Notes under the pieces: generated by a model
What the model was told of the DNA's origin: nothing
What the model saw: the letters and a program-made list of their open reading frames with translations, nothing else
Databases searched by the model: none
Shown: positions 23,329-33,086 of the stretch, in pieces
Position numbering within the stretch: position 1 is the first letter of the stretch
How the letters are laid out: each line of letters opens with the position of its first letter
Translations under genes and position numbers: made by a program
Assembly (NCBI RefSeq): GCF_938039245.1
Contig: NZ_CALHVN010000040.1
Coordinates: forward strand, 79,198-143,197
DNA from: an uncultured Campylobacter sp.
GTDB lineage: Bacteria; Campylobacterota; Campylobacteria; Campylobacterales; Campylobacteraceae
Length of the DNA: 64,000 bases
Reading direction: 5' to 3'

Positions 23329-26300
23329 ACTAGCCATAAATCGCCCGATTACGACGCTGATGTTTTTCGTAGCGCTCGTATTTTTCGGCGCGATGTCGCT
23401 TTTTAGGATGCCGGTAAATCTCTTTCCCGAAGTCGTCATCCCGCTGGTTAAGATCACGACCTACGCGCCGGGCGATATGAGCCTCATCGAGAGCAGGGTC
23501 ACTAAAAAGATCGAAGACGAGGTCTCGACGATAGACGGTATCAAAAAGATTAGGTCGTATACGTTTAATAACCTCAGCATCGTTTTGGTCGAGTTTAATC
23601 TCAAGAAAAACATCGACGTCGCCGCAAACGACGTGCGCGATAAGGTCGCAAAGGCAAAGCTTGACGCCCAGCCCGAGATAGAGAAAATCAACAGTGACAG
23701 CGGCAAGGTGGCGAGCTTTTTCGTTAGCCGCAAGGACGAAAATTTAACCGCGCTCATGCAAGCGGTCAAAGACGAGGCAAAGCCGTTTTTGCAGCGCGTA
23801 AAAGGCGTTGGTAAGGTCGATGACAAGGGTTTTTTGGAGCCTGAGATCAAAATTTACCTTGATCCGTTTAAACTTGATAAATACGCCCTGACCGCAGCCT
23901 CGGTCATAAATATAATCAAATCGCAAAATTTAAAAGCGCCGCTTGGTAAGCTGGAAAACAGCGAATTCGAGATATTTTTAAAGAGCGAATTTGACGCTAA
24001 AAGCGTGCGAGAGCTAGAGGAGATCCGCCTGCAAAAAGACGTGTTTTTAAAAGACGTCGCGCGCATAGAGCTATCTCATCACGACACCGACGCCGTAGCG
24101 ATGTATAACGGCAAGCGCGGAGTGTTGCTTGACGCCATAAAAGTAAGCGGCGCAAACACGATCGAGACGGTAAACGCGCTCAAGGCTAAAACGGGCGAAC
24201 TAGCGGCAAGACTGGGCGAAAACTACGAAGTAGAGCGGGTTTATGAAAAGAGCGAAAGCATCCTAAAGCACATAAATCAGGTCAAATTCGACATGATGCT
24301 AGGCGTCGCGCTCACCGTCGTCATCGTCTTTTTCTTTTTGCGAAGCTTTAGCGCGACTATCATCGCCGCGCTTGCGATCCCGGCTAGTATCGTGGGGACG
24401 TTTTTCATCATCGACGTTTTGGGCTTTGATCTAAACCGCCTCACGCTACTGGCTCTCACGCTTGGTATCGGTATATTTATCGACGATGCGATCGTGGTCG
24501 TGGAAAATATCTCCAAAAAGATGCAAGAAGGCGAGAGCAATCCGCTAAAAGCGAGCTTCGAGGGCGTGCGCGAGATAGCCTTTAGCGTGCTTAGCATTAG
24601 CGCGGTGCTGCTTTGCGTTTTTGTGCCGATTGCCTTTATGGAGGGCATCGTCGGGCAGTATTTTAACTCCTTTGGTATGAGCGTGAGCGGCGGTATCGTG
24701 GTGTCGTTTTTGGTTTGCATTATGCTGATACCTAGTCTGGCGGCGAGATTTTTGAGCGAGGGCGAGAGTAAATTTTACCGCGTGACGGAGCCCGTATTTG
24801 AGGCGCTTGAGAGCGGTTACGAGCGGCTTTTGAAGCTTATTTTGAGGTTTAAAACCGCGTTTGTTATCCTTACCTTCGGCGTATTGGCTCTTTGTATGAG
24901 CCTAGCGGGCAAGGTCGGTATGGACTTTTTGCCCGTCGAGGACGAGGGACAGTTTGAGATATTTTTAAAGGCAAACCCTGGTATCTCGGTCGAGGCTATG
25001 AGCGCTAGAGCCGGCGAGGTCGTGCGCGCCGTAGATAGCGATCCGCGCGTCGAGTACTCCTATATGATCGCTGGCTATACGGACTCAAAGGACGCGTATA
25101 AGGCTAAAATTTACGTCCGCCTAAAGGGCTTTGAGTCGCGAAAAGAGCGCCAAACGCAGATAATGGACGAGTATAGAAAGAAGCTTAAATTTGAAGATCT
25201 CAGCGTCAAAGTCCTACAGATACCCTACGTCGATACGGGTAGCGACAGCGAGCCGGTGCAGCTAACGATCACGGGCGATAGTTTGGAAAAGCTAGATGAA
25301 ATTTTGCCTAAAGCCATAGCGATGGTGCGCGCTATCGAGGGCACGACGGATGTGGGCAGCGATAACGAAGACAAGATAAACGAGCTACAAATCAGCGTAA
25401 ATAAAGACAAAGCTAAACGCCTAAACGTCGATCCTAGCGCGGTTGCGCAGGTGATATACGCGTCGTTTGGGCAAAACAGGCTAGGTAGCTTTGATAACGG
25501 CGACGCGCAGTACGATATGATACTGAGGTTTGACGACGAGTACCGCAGGGACGCGCAGGCACTGCAAAAACTAAAGATCAAAAACGCCCACGGCGAGAGT
25601 ATAAGCCTAAGCGCGGTGGCGGAGTTTAAGACGAATAAGACCTTTTCCGTGATAAACCGCTTTAACAAACAGCGCCAGATCAGGATCGTGGCAAACGTGG
25701 ATAACGTCCCGCTGGGCGCCGTACAAAAAGGCATAGATGAAAATATCGGTAAAATTTTGCCCGAGGGCTTTGATTACGTGATGACGGGCTTTATCGAGAT
25801 GATGAACGATACGAACGCGGCCTTTGTATTTACGATCAGCCTTAGCGTCGTGCTCATCTATATGATCCTGGCCGCGCTTTACGAGAGCTTCGTGCTGCCG
25901 CTCATCATCATGATCTCGATGCCGCTGGCGTTTGGCGGCGTGGCGGTCGGGCTGTACCTTAGCGGCAACTCATTTAGCTTGTTCGTCATGGTCGGCGCGA
26001 TCTTGCTTTTTGGTATGGTGGGTAAAAATGCGATTTTGGTCGTGGATTTTGCCAACCGATACGCAAACGAGGGCGCGCCGCTAAACGAAGCCATCGTGCG
26101 CGCGGGAGTTAAAAGACTGCGAGCGATACTGATGACAACTTTTGCGATGATATTTGCTATGCTGCCGCTAGCTCTTAGCAGAGGTGCCGGATACGAGGGC
26201 AACTCCCCGATGGCGATCTCGATCATTTCGGGGCTTATTAGCTCGACGCTGCTAACGCTGCTAGTAGTGCCCGCGCTCTTTGGCGCGGCGTATAAGATAG

Positions 26301-26341
26301 ATAAATTCGTGAGTAAAATTTATAAAAGAGAGGAAATTTAG
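23321..26341 (+). CDS. cmeF: RND efflux permease (CmeF-like)
   Basis: The 1006-residue inner membrane transporter is an AcrB/HAE1-type RND pump. A first helix (about 8-28) is followed by a large periplasmic porter domain, helices about 325-345 and 353-470 with the TLGIGIFIDDAIVVVENI proton-relay motif, a second periplasmic domain (about 555-850), and helices about 855-990. It exports drugs, bile salts or related amphiphiles using the proton gradient. The start overlaps cmeE by eight bases. Length, N-terminus (MYKLAINRPITTLMF) and gene order fit C. jejuni CmeF. Confidence 0.88.
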   Translation: MYKLAINRPITTLMFFVALVFFGAMSLFRMPVNLFPEVVIPLVKITTYAPGDMSLIESRVTKKIEDEVSTIDGIKKIRSYTFNNLSIVLVEFNLKKNIDVAANDVRDKVAKAKLDAQPEIEKINSDSGKVASFFVSRKDENLTALMQAVKDEAKPFLQRVKGVGKVDDKGFLEPEIKIYLDPFKLDKYALTAASVINIIKSQNLKAPLGKLENSEFEIFLKSEFDAKSVRELEEIRLQKDVFLKDVARIELSHHDTDAVAMYNGKRGVLLDAIKVSGANTIETVNALKAKTGELAARLGENYEVERVYEKSESILKHINQVKFDMMLGVALTVVIVFFFLRSFSATIIAALAIPASIVGTFFIIDVLGFDLNRLTLLALTLGIGIFIDDAIVVVENISKKMQEGESNPLKASFEGVREIAFSVLSISAVLLCVFVPIAFMEGIVGQYFNSFGMSVSGGIVVSFLVCIMLIPSLAARFLSEGESKFYRVTEPVFEALESGYERLLKLILRFKTAFVILTFGVLALCMSLAGKVGMDFLPVEDEGQFEIFLKANPGISVEAMSARAGEVVRAVDSDPRVEYSYMIAGYTDSKDAYKAKIYVRLKGFESRKERQTQIMDEYRKKLKFEDLSVKVLQIPYVDTGSDSEPVQLTITGDSLEKLDEILPKAIAMVRAIEGTTDVGSDNEDKINELQISVNKDKAKRLNVDPSAVAQVIYASFGQNRLGSFDNGDAQYDMILRFDDEYRRDAQALQKLKIKNAHGESISLSAVAEFKTNKTFSVINRFNKQRQIRIVANVDNVPLGAVQKGIDENIGKILPEGFDYVMTGFIEMMNDTNAAFVFTISLSVVLIYMILAALYESFVLPLIIMISMPLAFGGVAVGLYLSGNSFSLFVMVGAILLFGMVGKNAILVVDFANRYANEGAPLNEAIVRAGVKRLRAILMTTFAMIFAMLPLALSRGAGYEGNSPMAISIISGLISSTLLTLLVVPALFGAAYKIDKFVSKIYKREEI

Positions 26342-26655
26342 GGCTTAAATTTAAGCTTGCTTTAGGCGAGACCTGCATCAAATTTGCGCTCGACGTTTGC
26401 TCTACCGTTGGGCGCTGGTTTTGTTTAAACTAAAAAGCTGATTTTGCTTTGAGACCACATTAAATTGATTTCCGTAATTTAACGTAACAAATTTGTCGTT
26501 TTGTATTCGTCTGCCTCTACTAAACCCTGTTTTTAAATATTTAGCGCAAAATATATATTCCTTATTTATTTGATAATGGTTTTAGAAATTATTAATTATT
26601 AAAATGCTAAAATCCGCGCCGGTTTAAAGAAATTTTAAAAGGGCAAATTTTAAAC
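26342..26655. other. Intergenic region with Fur-box-like AT-rich stretch and -10
   Basis: No gene is visible. A perfect 14-bp palindrome GCTTAAATTTAAGC lies at 26343-26356, just after the permease stop. Near the next gene, an AT-rich segment around 26571-26604 contains GATAAT, ATTATTAATTATT and partial inverted symmetry like Fur boxes, abutting a TGCTAAAAT extended -10 (26605-26613). Iron control of the downstream PepSY/TonB receptor pair is plausible but inferred. Confidence 0.4.
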
Positions 26656-27753
26656 GTGAATATATTTAGCAAAAAGATTATGTATAAGATTCACACTTAC
26701 GCTTCGCTGATATTTTGCATTCCTTTAGTCGTCGCGTGCTTTACGGGCTCTGTTTTGGTTTATAAAGATGAGATAAATAATTTATTAATGCCGGGCGTCA
26801 TATACGTTGCAAAAAATAGCGATAAAACCGAGCAGAAAAGTAGATTAAAATTTGACGAGCTAAGAGAAAAAATAGAAAAAGAGTATCCAAGGCACGAGAT
26901 CGTAGGTTGGAATATCGACGTAGATCCCCAAAAAACGGACAAAATTTGGCTACTGCCTCACGGTGCGGGCCAAAAAGAGTGGGCGTGCGTATATTTAGAC
27001 GCATTTAGCGGCGAGATAAAAAGCGGCCTCGTGCCGCATGATAGCGGATTTATCGGGGTTATCACCGAGCTTCACGAAAATTTACTCCTTGAAAAAAGCG
27101 GTCAAATTTTGCTCGGTCTGACGGCGATTTTTGCCTTTATTATTTCGATTAGCGGCTTTATCGTTTACCGAAATTTTTGGGCGAATTTACTGCGCCTTCG
27201 GTTTGCGCGAATGGCGGTTTTTATGAGCGATTCGCACAAATTTATCGGCGTTTTTTCGACGCCCGTTATCTTTGCGGTCGCGCTTAGCGGTACTTGGTGG
27301 GAGCTTAGGTTTATGTTTATGCCGCCTTTTGATAACTCTAAATTCGTAATCGGTCCGCAAATTTACGATAAAAATATCTCAATCGACGCCCTTGTGCAAA
27401 AAGCGGCCACGGATATGCCAGGATTTAAGACGCATTACGTTAGTTTTCCGTTTTTTGAGGGCGCAAATATCACTCTTTACGGGCAAAAACCGAGTCAAAG
27501 CTTCCTTCATAGCCAGTACTCAAGCACCGTTTCTTACGATAAAAATAGCGCAAATTTAATCGACGTAAAAGATATCGAGCTAGCAAGCAAAACGGATAAG
27601 TTTTTATCGACGTTTAGGCGCGCTCACTACGGCGATTATAACTCTGCGACTAGATTTTTTTGGTTTTTGTGCGGGCTAGCTCCGCTTGCGCTTAGCGTTT
27701 CGGGGATTTATTTATGGATAAAAAGATCAAATTTTAAAAGGAGAAAAAGATGA
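26656..27753 (+). CDS. PepSY-associated membrane protein of a siderophore uptake operon
   Basis: The 365-residue protein has PepSY_TM architecture. Helix 1 is at about 10-33 (IHTYASLIFCIPLVVACFTGSVLVY), and helices follow near 150-172, 193-215 and 335-355. A WNIDVDPQKTDKIWLLPHG PepSY-like periplasmic part follows helix 1. Conserved His residues in SDSHKFIGVFSTP fit a heme or metal reductase-like role. Its stop overlaps the TonB-dependent receptor start (ATGA), so it probably serves that uptake system, for example in reduction of ferric siderophore. GTG at 26656 is assumed; no strong RBS decides between it and ATG 26680. Confidence 0.75.
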   Translation: MNIFSKKIMYKIHTYASLIFCIPLVVACFTGSVLVYKDEINNLLMPGVIYVAKNSDKTEQKSRLKFDELREKIEKEYPRHEIVGWNIDVDPQKTDKIWLLPHGAGQKEWACVYLDAFSGEIKSGLVPHDSGFIGVITELHENLLLEKSGQILLGLTAIFAFIISISGFIVYRNFWANLLRLRFARMAVFMSDSHKFIGVFSTPVIFAVALSGTWWELRFMFMPPFDNSKFVIGPQIYDKNISIDALVQKAATDMPGFKTHYVSFPFFEGANITLYGQKPSQSFLHSQYSSTVSYDKNSANLIDVKDIELASKTDKFLSTFRRAHYGDYNSATRFFWFLCGLAPLALSVSGIYLWIKRSNFKRRKR

Positions 27754-29888
27754 AAAATAAAATTTTGTTTTCGGTTGCGGCGATAAATTTGCTCGCATCG
27801 GTTCAAATTTTAGCCGCACAAAACGGCGAGAACGCAGCGGGCAAAGAGACGCTGCAGGCCGTCGAGGTAACTAGCGAGCAAAGGCGCGACGACGTCAAAT
27901 ACAACGCCAAAGAGCTGGTAAAAAGCACCACGAGGCTAGACCTCACTTCGCGCCAGACGCCTCAGTCGCTAACCGTCATAACGGAGGCTAGGCTAAAGGA
28001 TCAAAATATCAACGACTATCAGGTGCTTTTGCGAAATATCCCGGGCGTCACGCTTAGCAAGTGGGACGAGCGCGTATATCCTACGGCAAGGGGCTTTAAG
28101 ATAGATTATTATTTGCTTGATTCGATGCCAAGCTTCGGCGGATTTAGCCTGGGCGCAAACGATATGAGCATGTTGCCCTATGAACGCGTCGAAGTCGTAA
28201 AGGGCGCAAACGGCCTGCTAGCGGGTGCCGGCAATCCGGCAGCTAGTTTAAATTTCATCCGAAAAAGAGCAAATTCTAAAGAACTCACGGGAAATTTTAA
28301 ACTAAGCGCGGGCTCGTACGATAGATACGGCGTCTCAGGCGACGTGCAGACCCCAGTGACTGCTGACGGCAGCGTGCGGGCTAGAGCGTCTTTTATGCAC
28401 GAGAAGTCTCGCTCGTATATGGACTACTATAACCGTAAAAACACCGCTATCTACGGCGTAGTGGACGCAGATATCATGGATAGTTCGTGGCTTAGCCTGG
28501 GCGCATTTTATCAGGAGCTAAAGCGTCACGGCGTACGCTGGGGAGGAATGCCTGCGTTTTACAAAAACGACGTTAGGCGTGAGTTTGGTAAAAACGAAAT
28601 TTTTTCGCAGCCTTGGACTAGGTGGGATATCAAGACTTTTGATGTTTATGCCGATTTTAGGCACTATTTTGAAAACGAAGCCAGCCTAAATCTCTCCTAC
28701 TCCTTCCGCCGCGCAAATACGGATACTAATTTGCTCTACTACGGCGGCAAGATAAATTTAGACGACACGGGCGACATCGGCGGGCTTAGCGCCTACGCAA
28801 ACAAACGCGAAGAAAATATCCACAACGTAGACGCCTACGTAAATATGCCCTACGAAGCGTTTAGCTTGCCTCACGAGGTGGTTTTCGGCGCTATGTATAA
28901 CAACTACCAAAACAGCTCCGACAAGGTCAGTAGTTATTGGTTAAATCGTACGACTCCGGCTGGTCTAGCCTACTCGGCACGCACTAGGATAGATTTTAAA
29001 AACCTTCATATCGACGATCCGAGATTCCCTTACGCCGATCAAAACAACGCCGATAAGACGGTGCAAAAGGCCGTATATTTGGCTAATAAATTCTCAATCA
29101 CGGACGAGCTAAAGTTTTTGCTGGGAGCCAGGATGAGCTACTATAAGTACCGCATAACAGGCGGCAACGGAAATAGAAATTTCACTCAAGAAATCACGCC
29201 GTATCTAGGCATCACGTACGATATCGGCGAAAATCACACTCTTTATGCTAGCTACACGAGTATCTTTAAACCTCAAACCGTAAAGGATATCAACGGCAAA
29301 TATCTAGATCCGATCCAAGGCAAAGACTATGAGCTGGGCATAAAGGGGGATTATTTTGACGGAGCGCTTTCGGCTTCTTTTGGCGTATTTAAGGTCGTGC
29401 AAGATAAGCTAGGCGCAAAAACCGGACAAAAGATCCCCGGCACTACGACTGACGCATACGAAGCTAAAAAAGGCGTAACGAGCAAGGGCTTTGAGGTGGA
29501 CGTAAACGGCGAGATAAATCAAAATTTAAGCCTAGGTCTTGGACTTACTCACTTTAACGCTAAGGACGCCGACGGCAAGAAATTTGATACCGAAAGCTCG
29601 CGCACTACGGCAAACCTCTTTGCCAAATACTCTATAGCGGACTTTAGAGCGGGCGCGGGAGTGCAGTATAAAAGTAAAATTTACGTCGGTAGCGGCGCAA
29701 ACGAAATCACGCAAAAGGCCTACACGCTGGCAAATTTGATGTTTGGCTACAAGATAAGCAAAAATTTCGACATCCAGCTAAATATCGACAACGTGTTTAA
29801 TAAAAAATACTTCGAGGGCATCGGAAACAACAAGATGGTCTACGGCGACCCGCGAACGTTTAATCTAGGTTTTACGTATAATTTCTAA
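27750..29888 (+). CDS. TonB-dependent siderophore receptor
   Basis: The 712-residue outer membrane receptor has a signal peptide (about 1-22) and a plug domain (about 50-175) with TSRQTPQSLTVITEARLKDQ, LLRNIPGVTL and YERVEVVKGANGLLAGAGNPAASLNFIRKRA. A 22-strand-type beta-barrel follows, ending in RTFNLGFTYNF with the terminal Phe. The plug pattern is that of FhuE/FoxA-type hydroxamate siderophore receptors, but the ligand cannot be read from sequence. AAAGGAG precedes the ATG. It is coupled to the PepSY gene upstream. Confidence 0.9.
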   Translation: MKNKILFSVAAINLLASVQILAAQNGENAAGKETLQAVEVTSEQRRDDVKYNAKELVKSTTRLDLTSRQTPQSLTVITEARLKDQNINDYQVLLRNIPGVTLSKWDERVYPTARGFKIDYYLLDSMPSFGGFSLGANDMSMLPYERVEVVKGANGLLAGAGNPAASLNFIRKRANSKELTGNFKLSAGSYDRYGVSGDVQTPVTADGSVRARASFMHEKSRSYMDYYNRKNTAIYGVVDADIMDSSWLSLGAFYQELKRHGVRWGGMPAFYKNDVRREFGKNEIFSQPWTRWDIKTFDVYADFRHYFENEASLNLSYSFRRANTDTNLLYYGGKINLDDTGDIGGLSAYANKREENIHNVDAYVNMPYEAFSLPHEVVFGAMYNNYQNSSDKVSSYWLNRTTPAGLAYSARTRIDFKNLHIDDPRFPYADQNNADKTVQKAVYLANKFSITDELKFLLGARMSYYKYRITGGNGNRNFTQEITPYLGITYDIGENHTLYASYTSIFKPQTVKDINGKYLDPIQGKDYELGIKGDYFDGALSASFGVFKVVQDKLGAKTGQKIPGTTTDAYEAKKGVTSKGFEVDVNGEINQNLSLGLGLTHFNAKDADGKKFDTESSRTTANLFAKYSIADFRAGAGVQYKSKIYVGSGANEITQKAYTLANLMFGYKISKNFDIQLNIDNVFNKKYFEGIGNNKMVYGDPRTFNLGFTYNF

Positions 29889-30183
29889 GGCGTTTTTAGC
29901 GCGTCTTGGGGCTTGGGTTGCGCCCGTAGTGATCCAAGCTATAAATTCGGCGTTTTTTGTCGGCACTAAACCATAAATTTACGAGTTATGACAGGCGCTG
30001 AATTTGGATATAAAACTATGGGTAAATTCGCCTTAATACGCTAAAAACGCCCTTTTAACGAGCGATAAATTTGTTACAAATTTGGTTCTGTTTGGTTACT
30101 GCCGAGGATTTTAAAGTTTATTTTAAGCGTTATTTTGGCGAGCGTAAGGTAAGATTAAGGCAAAATTTTCTTAAGGCTAAATT

Positions 30184-30801
30184 TTGAAACGCGCTTTTTT
30201 TCAAGCTATCTCGCATGTTGCCGTTTTTGCGCTGGTTGCGGCGTTTGCTAGCGGTTGCGCTGCGCCGAAAAAGGCAACCCCCGCACCGCCAAAGCCCGTT
30301 ACGCAGTCTGAAATAAAAAACATCTGTGACGGCAAAAGCCCAAAAGAGTGTAACGATACGGGCGTGAAATTTGAAAACGCTAAAGACTATGAGCGCGCGA
30401 AACTCTGCTATCAAAAGGCCTGCGAGAGCGGCGAGGGCGTAGCGTGTTCGAATTTAGGCTCTCTTTATCAAAAAATCGATCCTGCTAGCGATCAAATTTT
30501 ACCTCTTTTTTTAAAGGCCTGCCAAGCGGGCAATAAATACGGCTGCTTTAATGCCGCAAACGTTTACCGCCTGGGGCTTGGCGCGCGTAAAAACGACTTC
30601 GTGCGCGCGATAAAACTCTACGAAAAATCCTGCGTGCAGCTAAAACACGCTAAAAGCTGCACGAATTTAGGCAGCATGCATCAGTTTTCTTTGGGCGTAG
30701 AGACGGCGAGCAGGGATGTGGCGAGGAAATTTTATGAGATAGGATGCGAGCTTGGCGATGAGGTCGGCTGCAGAAATCTTTCGCTCGTAAATAGCGAATA
30801 G
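30184..30801 (+). CDS. Sel1-like repeat lipoprotein
   Basis: The 205-residue protein has a lipoprotein signal (about 1-25) with the lipobox AFASGC, lipidated at Cys25. Four Cys-paired Sel1/TPR-like repeats follow, such as AKLCYQKACESGEGVACSNLGSLY and AIKLYEKSCVQLKHAKSCTNLGSM. This is the type of disulfide-containing SLR protein found as Hcp proteins in Helicobacter. The function is unknown; SLR proteins act in protein-protein contact. TTG at 30184 is assumed, with AAGG about 7 bases upstream. Confidence 0.75.
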   Translation: MKRAFFQAISHVAVFALVAAFASGCAAPKKATPAPPKPVTQSEIKNICDGKSPKECNDTGVKFENAKDYERAKLCYQKACESGEGVACSNLGSLYQKIDPASDQILPLFLKACQAGNKYGCFNAANVYRLGLGARKNDFVRAIKLYEKSCVQLKHAKSCTNLGSMHQFSLGVETASRDVARKFYEIGCELGDEVGCRNLSLVNSE

Positions 30802-31258
30802 GCTTTGCCTGGGCATTGGCGAGTAAATTTAAACCGCAAGCATACCCCCGCGCGAAATCTTTACTCGCCGCGTAAATTTGGATTTGACTAAGATTTTAAT
30901 CGAATTTTATTAAACCCGCAAAGTTTTGAAATTTTAAAGATGGGGTTTAACCCTTAATTTAATCGCAAGGAACTTTACGGAATATTTTAACTAAACGACC
31001 CGAGGTTTTAAGGATGGTTTGAGCTAAGAATCTATGAAAATCACTTTTTATTCTCGGGATGCATCATGCGATTTTAACCGCACGGCGCAAATTTTACGAC
31101 TAAAATTTGCTTAAGAGCCAAAAAACGTAAAAAATTTCGCAAAGTCGTTTTTGTTACTTCAAAAAGGAGTCGGATTAAATTTTGGTCATATAGCGTAATG
31201 CTAAATTTAAAATCTCAAATTCGGCTCAAAGCCCAAACCGCCGAATTTGATGTCGAAT
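30802..31258. other. 457-bp intergenic region, no gene seen
   Basis: No convincing ORF occurs; the longest in-frame start (around 31034) gives only 26 residues with no clear RBS. The region carries many AAATTT/AAATTTG copies and the terminator-like hairpin at 31215-31250. It separates a plus-strand lipoprotein gene from a minus-strand kinase gene, so the two convergent transcripts end here. Confidence 0.5.
31215..31250 (-). terminator. Hairpin at the end of the kinase operon
   Basis: Perfect 11-bp arms (31215-31225, TCAAATTCGGC; 31240-31250, GCCGAATTTGA) enclose 14 bases directly downstream of the kinase stop. The following minus-strand sequence is A/T-rich (GATTTTAAATTT) but has no long T run. 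Confidence 0.5.
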
Positions 31259-32431
31259 TTATGCTTGCCACCGCAGCCTAAACGTCGTTTCTTTGCCGGA
31301 TTCGCTTTCGCATGTTACGGATATGGCGTTGTTTTCGCAGGCTCTTTTGACCAAATTTAGCCCGATACCAAAGCCGCCTTGGTCTTCGTTAAACCTCGTG
31401 TATCGCTCGAAAATTTTATCTTGCTGCTCTTTGCTGAGCCCCTCGCCGCTATTTGAGATTTTTAGCTCGCCGTCTTGCAAACTAACCGCGACGTAGCCGC
31501 CTTGGTTTGCGTATTTTACGGCGTTGCTTAGTAGGTTATCCACTGCACGTTTTAGCTCATAGCCGTTTGCATTTATGAGAGCGTCTTTTAAATTTAGCCT
31601 TAAATCAAGCCCTCGTTTAGCAAAAAACGGAGCAAAAAATTCGAGTCGCTCGTTTAAAATATCTTTCAAATTTAGCTCCTCTTTTGGTGCGCAGCGCTCG
31701 GCACCAAAGGATAAATACGTGAGGTCCTCATAGGTACGGCTTAGCGTTTTGGCGGCGGTTTGGATGTTGTTTAGGCGCTTTAGATTTCTCTGGCTTAGGC
31801 TACTTTTATCTGCCGTTTCGATGCTCATAAGTATGACGCTAAGGGGCGCGTTTATCTCGTGAGTAGAGTCTTTTATAAAGCGATTTAGCGCGGCGATCTT
31901 GGCGTGTAGCGGCGCTAGCGCGGTCTTTGCTAGATAAAAGGCGATTATCATGATGACGCCTAAAACGATAAGCAAATTTAGCGCCGTACGCAGTCGCAGC
32001 AAATTTAGCTCGCTCGTGACGTCCTTGCCGATTAGCGCGATCTTTGCCGTGGCTAGCTCGTCCGCGCCGCCTTCGTCCATGTTTTGTAGCGCCTCAAATA
32101 TCGTCGCCTTGCCGTCCGATACGACCGTGCTACTCTGGACGTCGTCAAATTTAGCGCAGCCCGCCTCGCCGTATAAAATTTGACCGCTTTTAGCTACGAT
32201 GCAGGCTTTGACGTCTTTTTCGGCGGTAAAGCTTTTTACTGCGCCAAGCCCGTACATGCGCGCTTTCATGTAGATACCCATCTTGATCTCTTTTAGATTT
32301 TTTACCTCGTTTGAGATGAGGGCTTCCTTTTTCATTTTATAGTCGTTCGTAAAGAAATACCCCAAAAATAGGGTGCTAGTGATGAGATAAAGCGAGAGGA
32401 TTTTAGCTATAACGGCAGAGCGCTCAGACAT
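31259..32431 (-). CDS. Sensor histidine kinase
   Basis: The 390-residue membrane kinase has helices at about 8-28 and 145-167 that enclose a periplasmic sensor of about 115 residues. The latter holds Cys pairs CIVAK and GCAKF. The H-box is STHEINAPLSVILMS, followed by an N-box (AVDNLLSNAVKYANQ) and G-boxes ISNSGEGLS and GGFGIGLNLVKRACE. It phosphorylates the OmpR-type regulator encoded just upstream, with an 8-base overlap. The operon begins with a Met/Lys/Asp-repeat periplasmic protein, so the signal may be a metal or an envelope stress (inference). Confidence 0.9.
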   Translation of the reverse strand: MSERSAVIAKILSLYLITSTLFLGYFFTNDYKMKKEALISNEVKNLKEIKMGIYMKARMYGLGAVKSFTAEKDVKACIVAKSGQILYGEAGCAKFDDVQSSTVVSDGKATIFEALQNMDEGGADELATAKIALIGKDVTSELNLLRLRTALNLLIVLGVIMIIAFYLAKTALAPLHAKIAALNRFIKDSTHEINAPLSVILMSIETADKSSLSQRNLKRLNNIQTAAKTLSRTYEDLTYLSFGAERCAPKEELNLKDILNERLEFFAPFFAKRGLDLRLNLKDALINANGYELKRAVDNLLSNAVKYANQGGYVAVSLQDGELKISNSGEGLSKEQQDKIFERYTRFNEDQGGFGIGLNLVKRACENNAISVTCESESGKETTFRLRWQA

Positions 32432-33086
32432 AGATATAGCCGTCGCCGCGCCTATTTATGATCGCGTCCTTGCCTAAAATGCGGCGTAAGTTTTTGACGT
32501 AAACTCGCAGGCTCAGCTCGCTGGGCTCTTCGCCGTAGTTCCAAATTTTCTCAAATATCGTCTCCTTGCTCAGCAGCGTGTTTTTATTTTCCAAAAATAG
32601 CGCCAAAAGTTCGCTTTCTTTGTTTGAGAGGTTTACGATTTGCCCGTTTTGCCTTAGCGTTTTGGAGCTTGGATAGAATTTATATCCATCGTTAAGCTCG
32701 ATAAATTCGTCATTTACGTGAGAAAATTTGCGCTTGAGTAAAATTTGAATACGAAGCAAAAGCTCTTTTAGCTCGTACGGCTTTTTAAGGTAGTCGTCGC
32801 AGCCGCTTTTGTAGCCGATCTCTAGGTCTTGCAGCGCGTTTAGCGAGGTGGTAAAGATCGCAGGCGTGTCGTCGCCAAGCCGCCTAAGTTCGCGCAAAAG
32901 GGAGAAACCGTCGCCTTTAGGTAGCTTGACGTCGAGGATGAGGATATCAAAATTTCGCTCGTAGGCGGTATCTAGAGCTGCTTTAGCATCGGCGCGAACG
33001 GTCACGTCGTAGCCTTGTTCGCTCAGATACTCGTTGATGAGTTCGCTTAGCGTCTCATCGTCCTCTACGAGCAAAATTTGCGTCAT
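32424..33086 (-). CDS. OmpR-family response regulator
   Basis: The 220-residue regulator has a receiver domain (about 1-115) with acidic pair EDDE at the start, phospho-acceptor Asp in ILILDVKLPKGDGF and the KKPYE lysine. A winged-helix DNA-binding domain (about 125-220) follows, with SNKESELLALFLENKNTLLSKETI and RRGDGYIYV. Its ATG shares one base with the stop of the upstream repeat protein (TAATG), and its end overlaps the kinase. The three genes should be cotranslated. Confidence 0.92.
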   Translation of the reverse strand: MTQILLVEDDETLSELINEYLSEQGYDVTVRADAKAALDTAYERNFDILILDVKLPKGDGFSLLRELRRLGDDTPAIFTTSLNALQDLEIGYKSGCDDYLKKPYELKELLLRIQILLKRKFSHVNDEFIELNDGYKFYPSSKTLRQNGQIVNLSNKESELLALFLENKNTLLSKETIFEKIWNYGEEPSELSLRVYVKNLRRILGKDAIINRRGDGYIYV

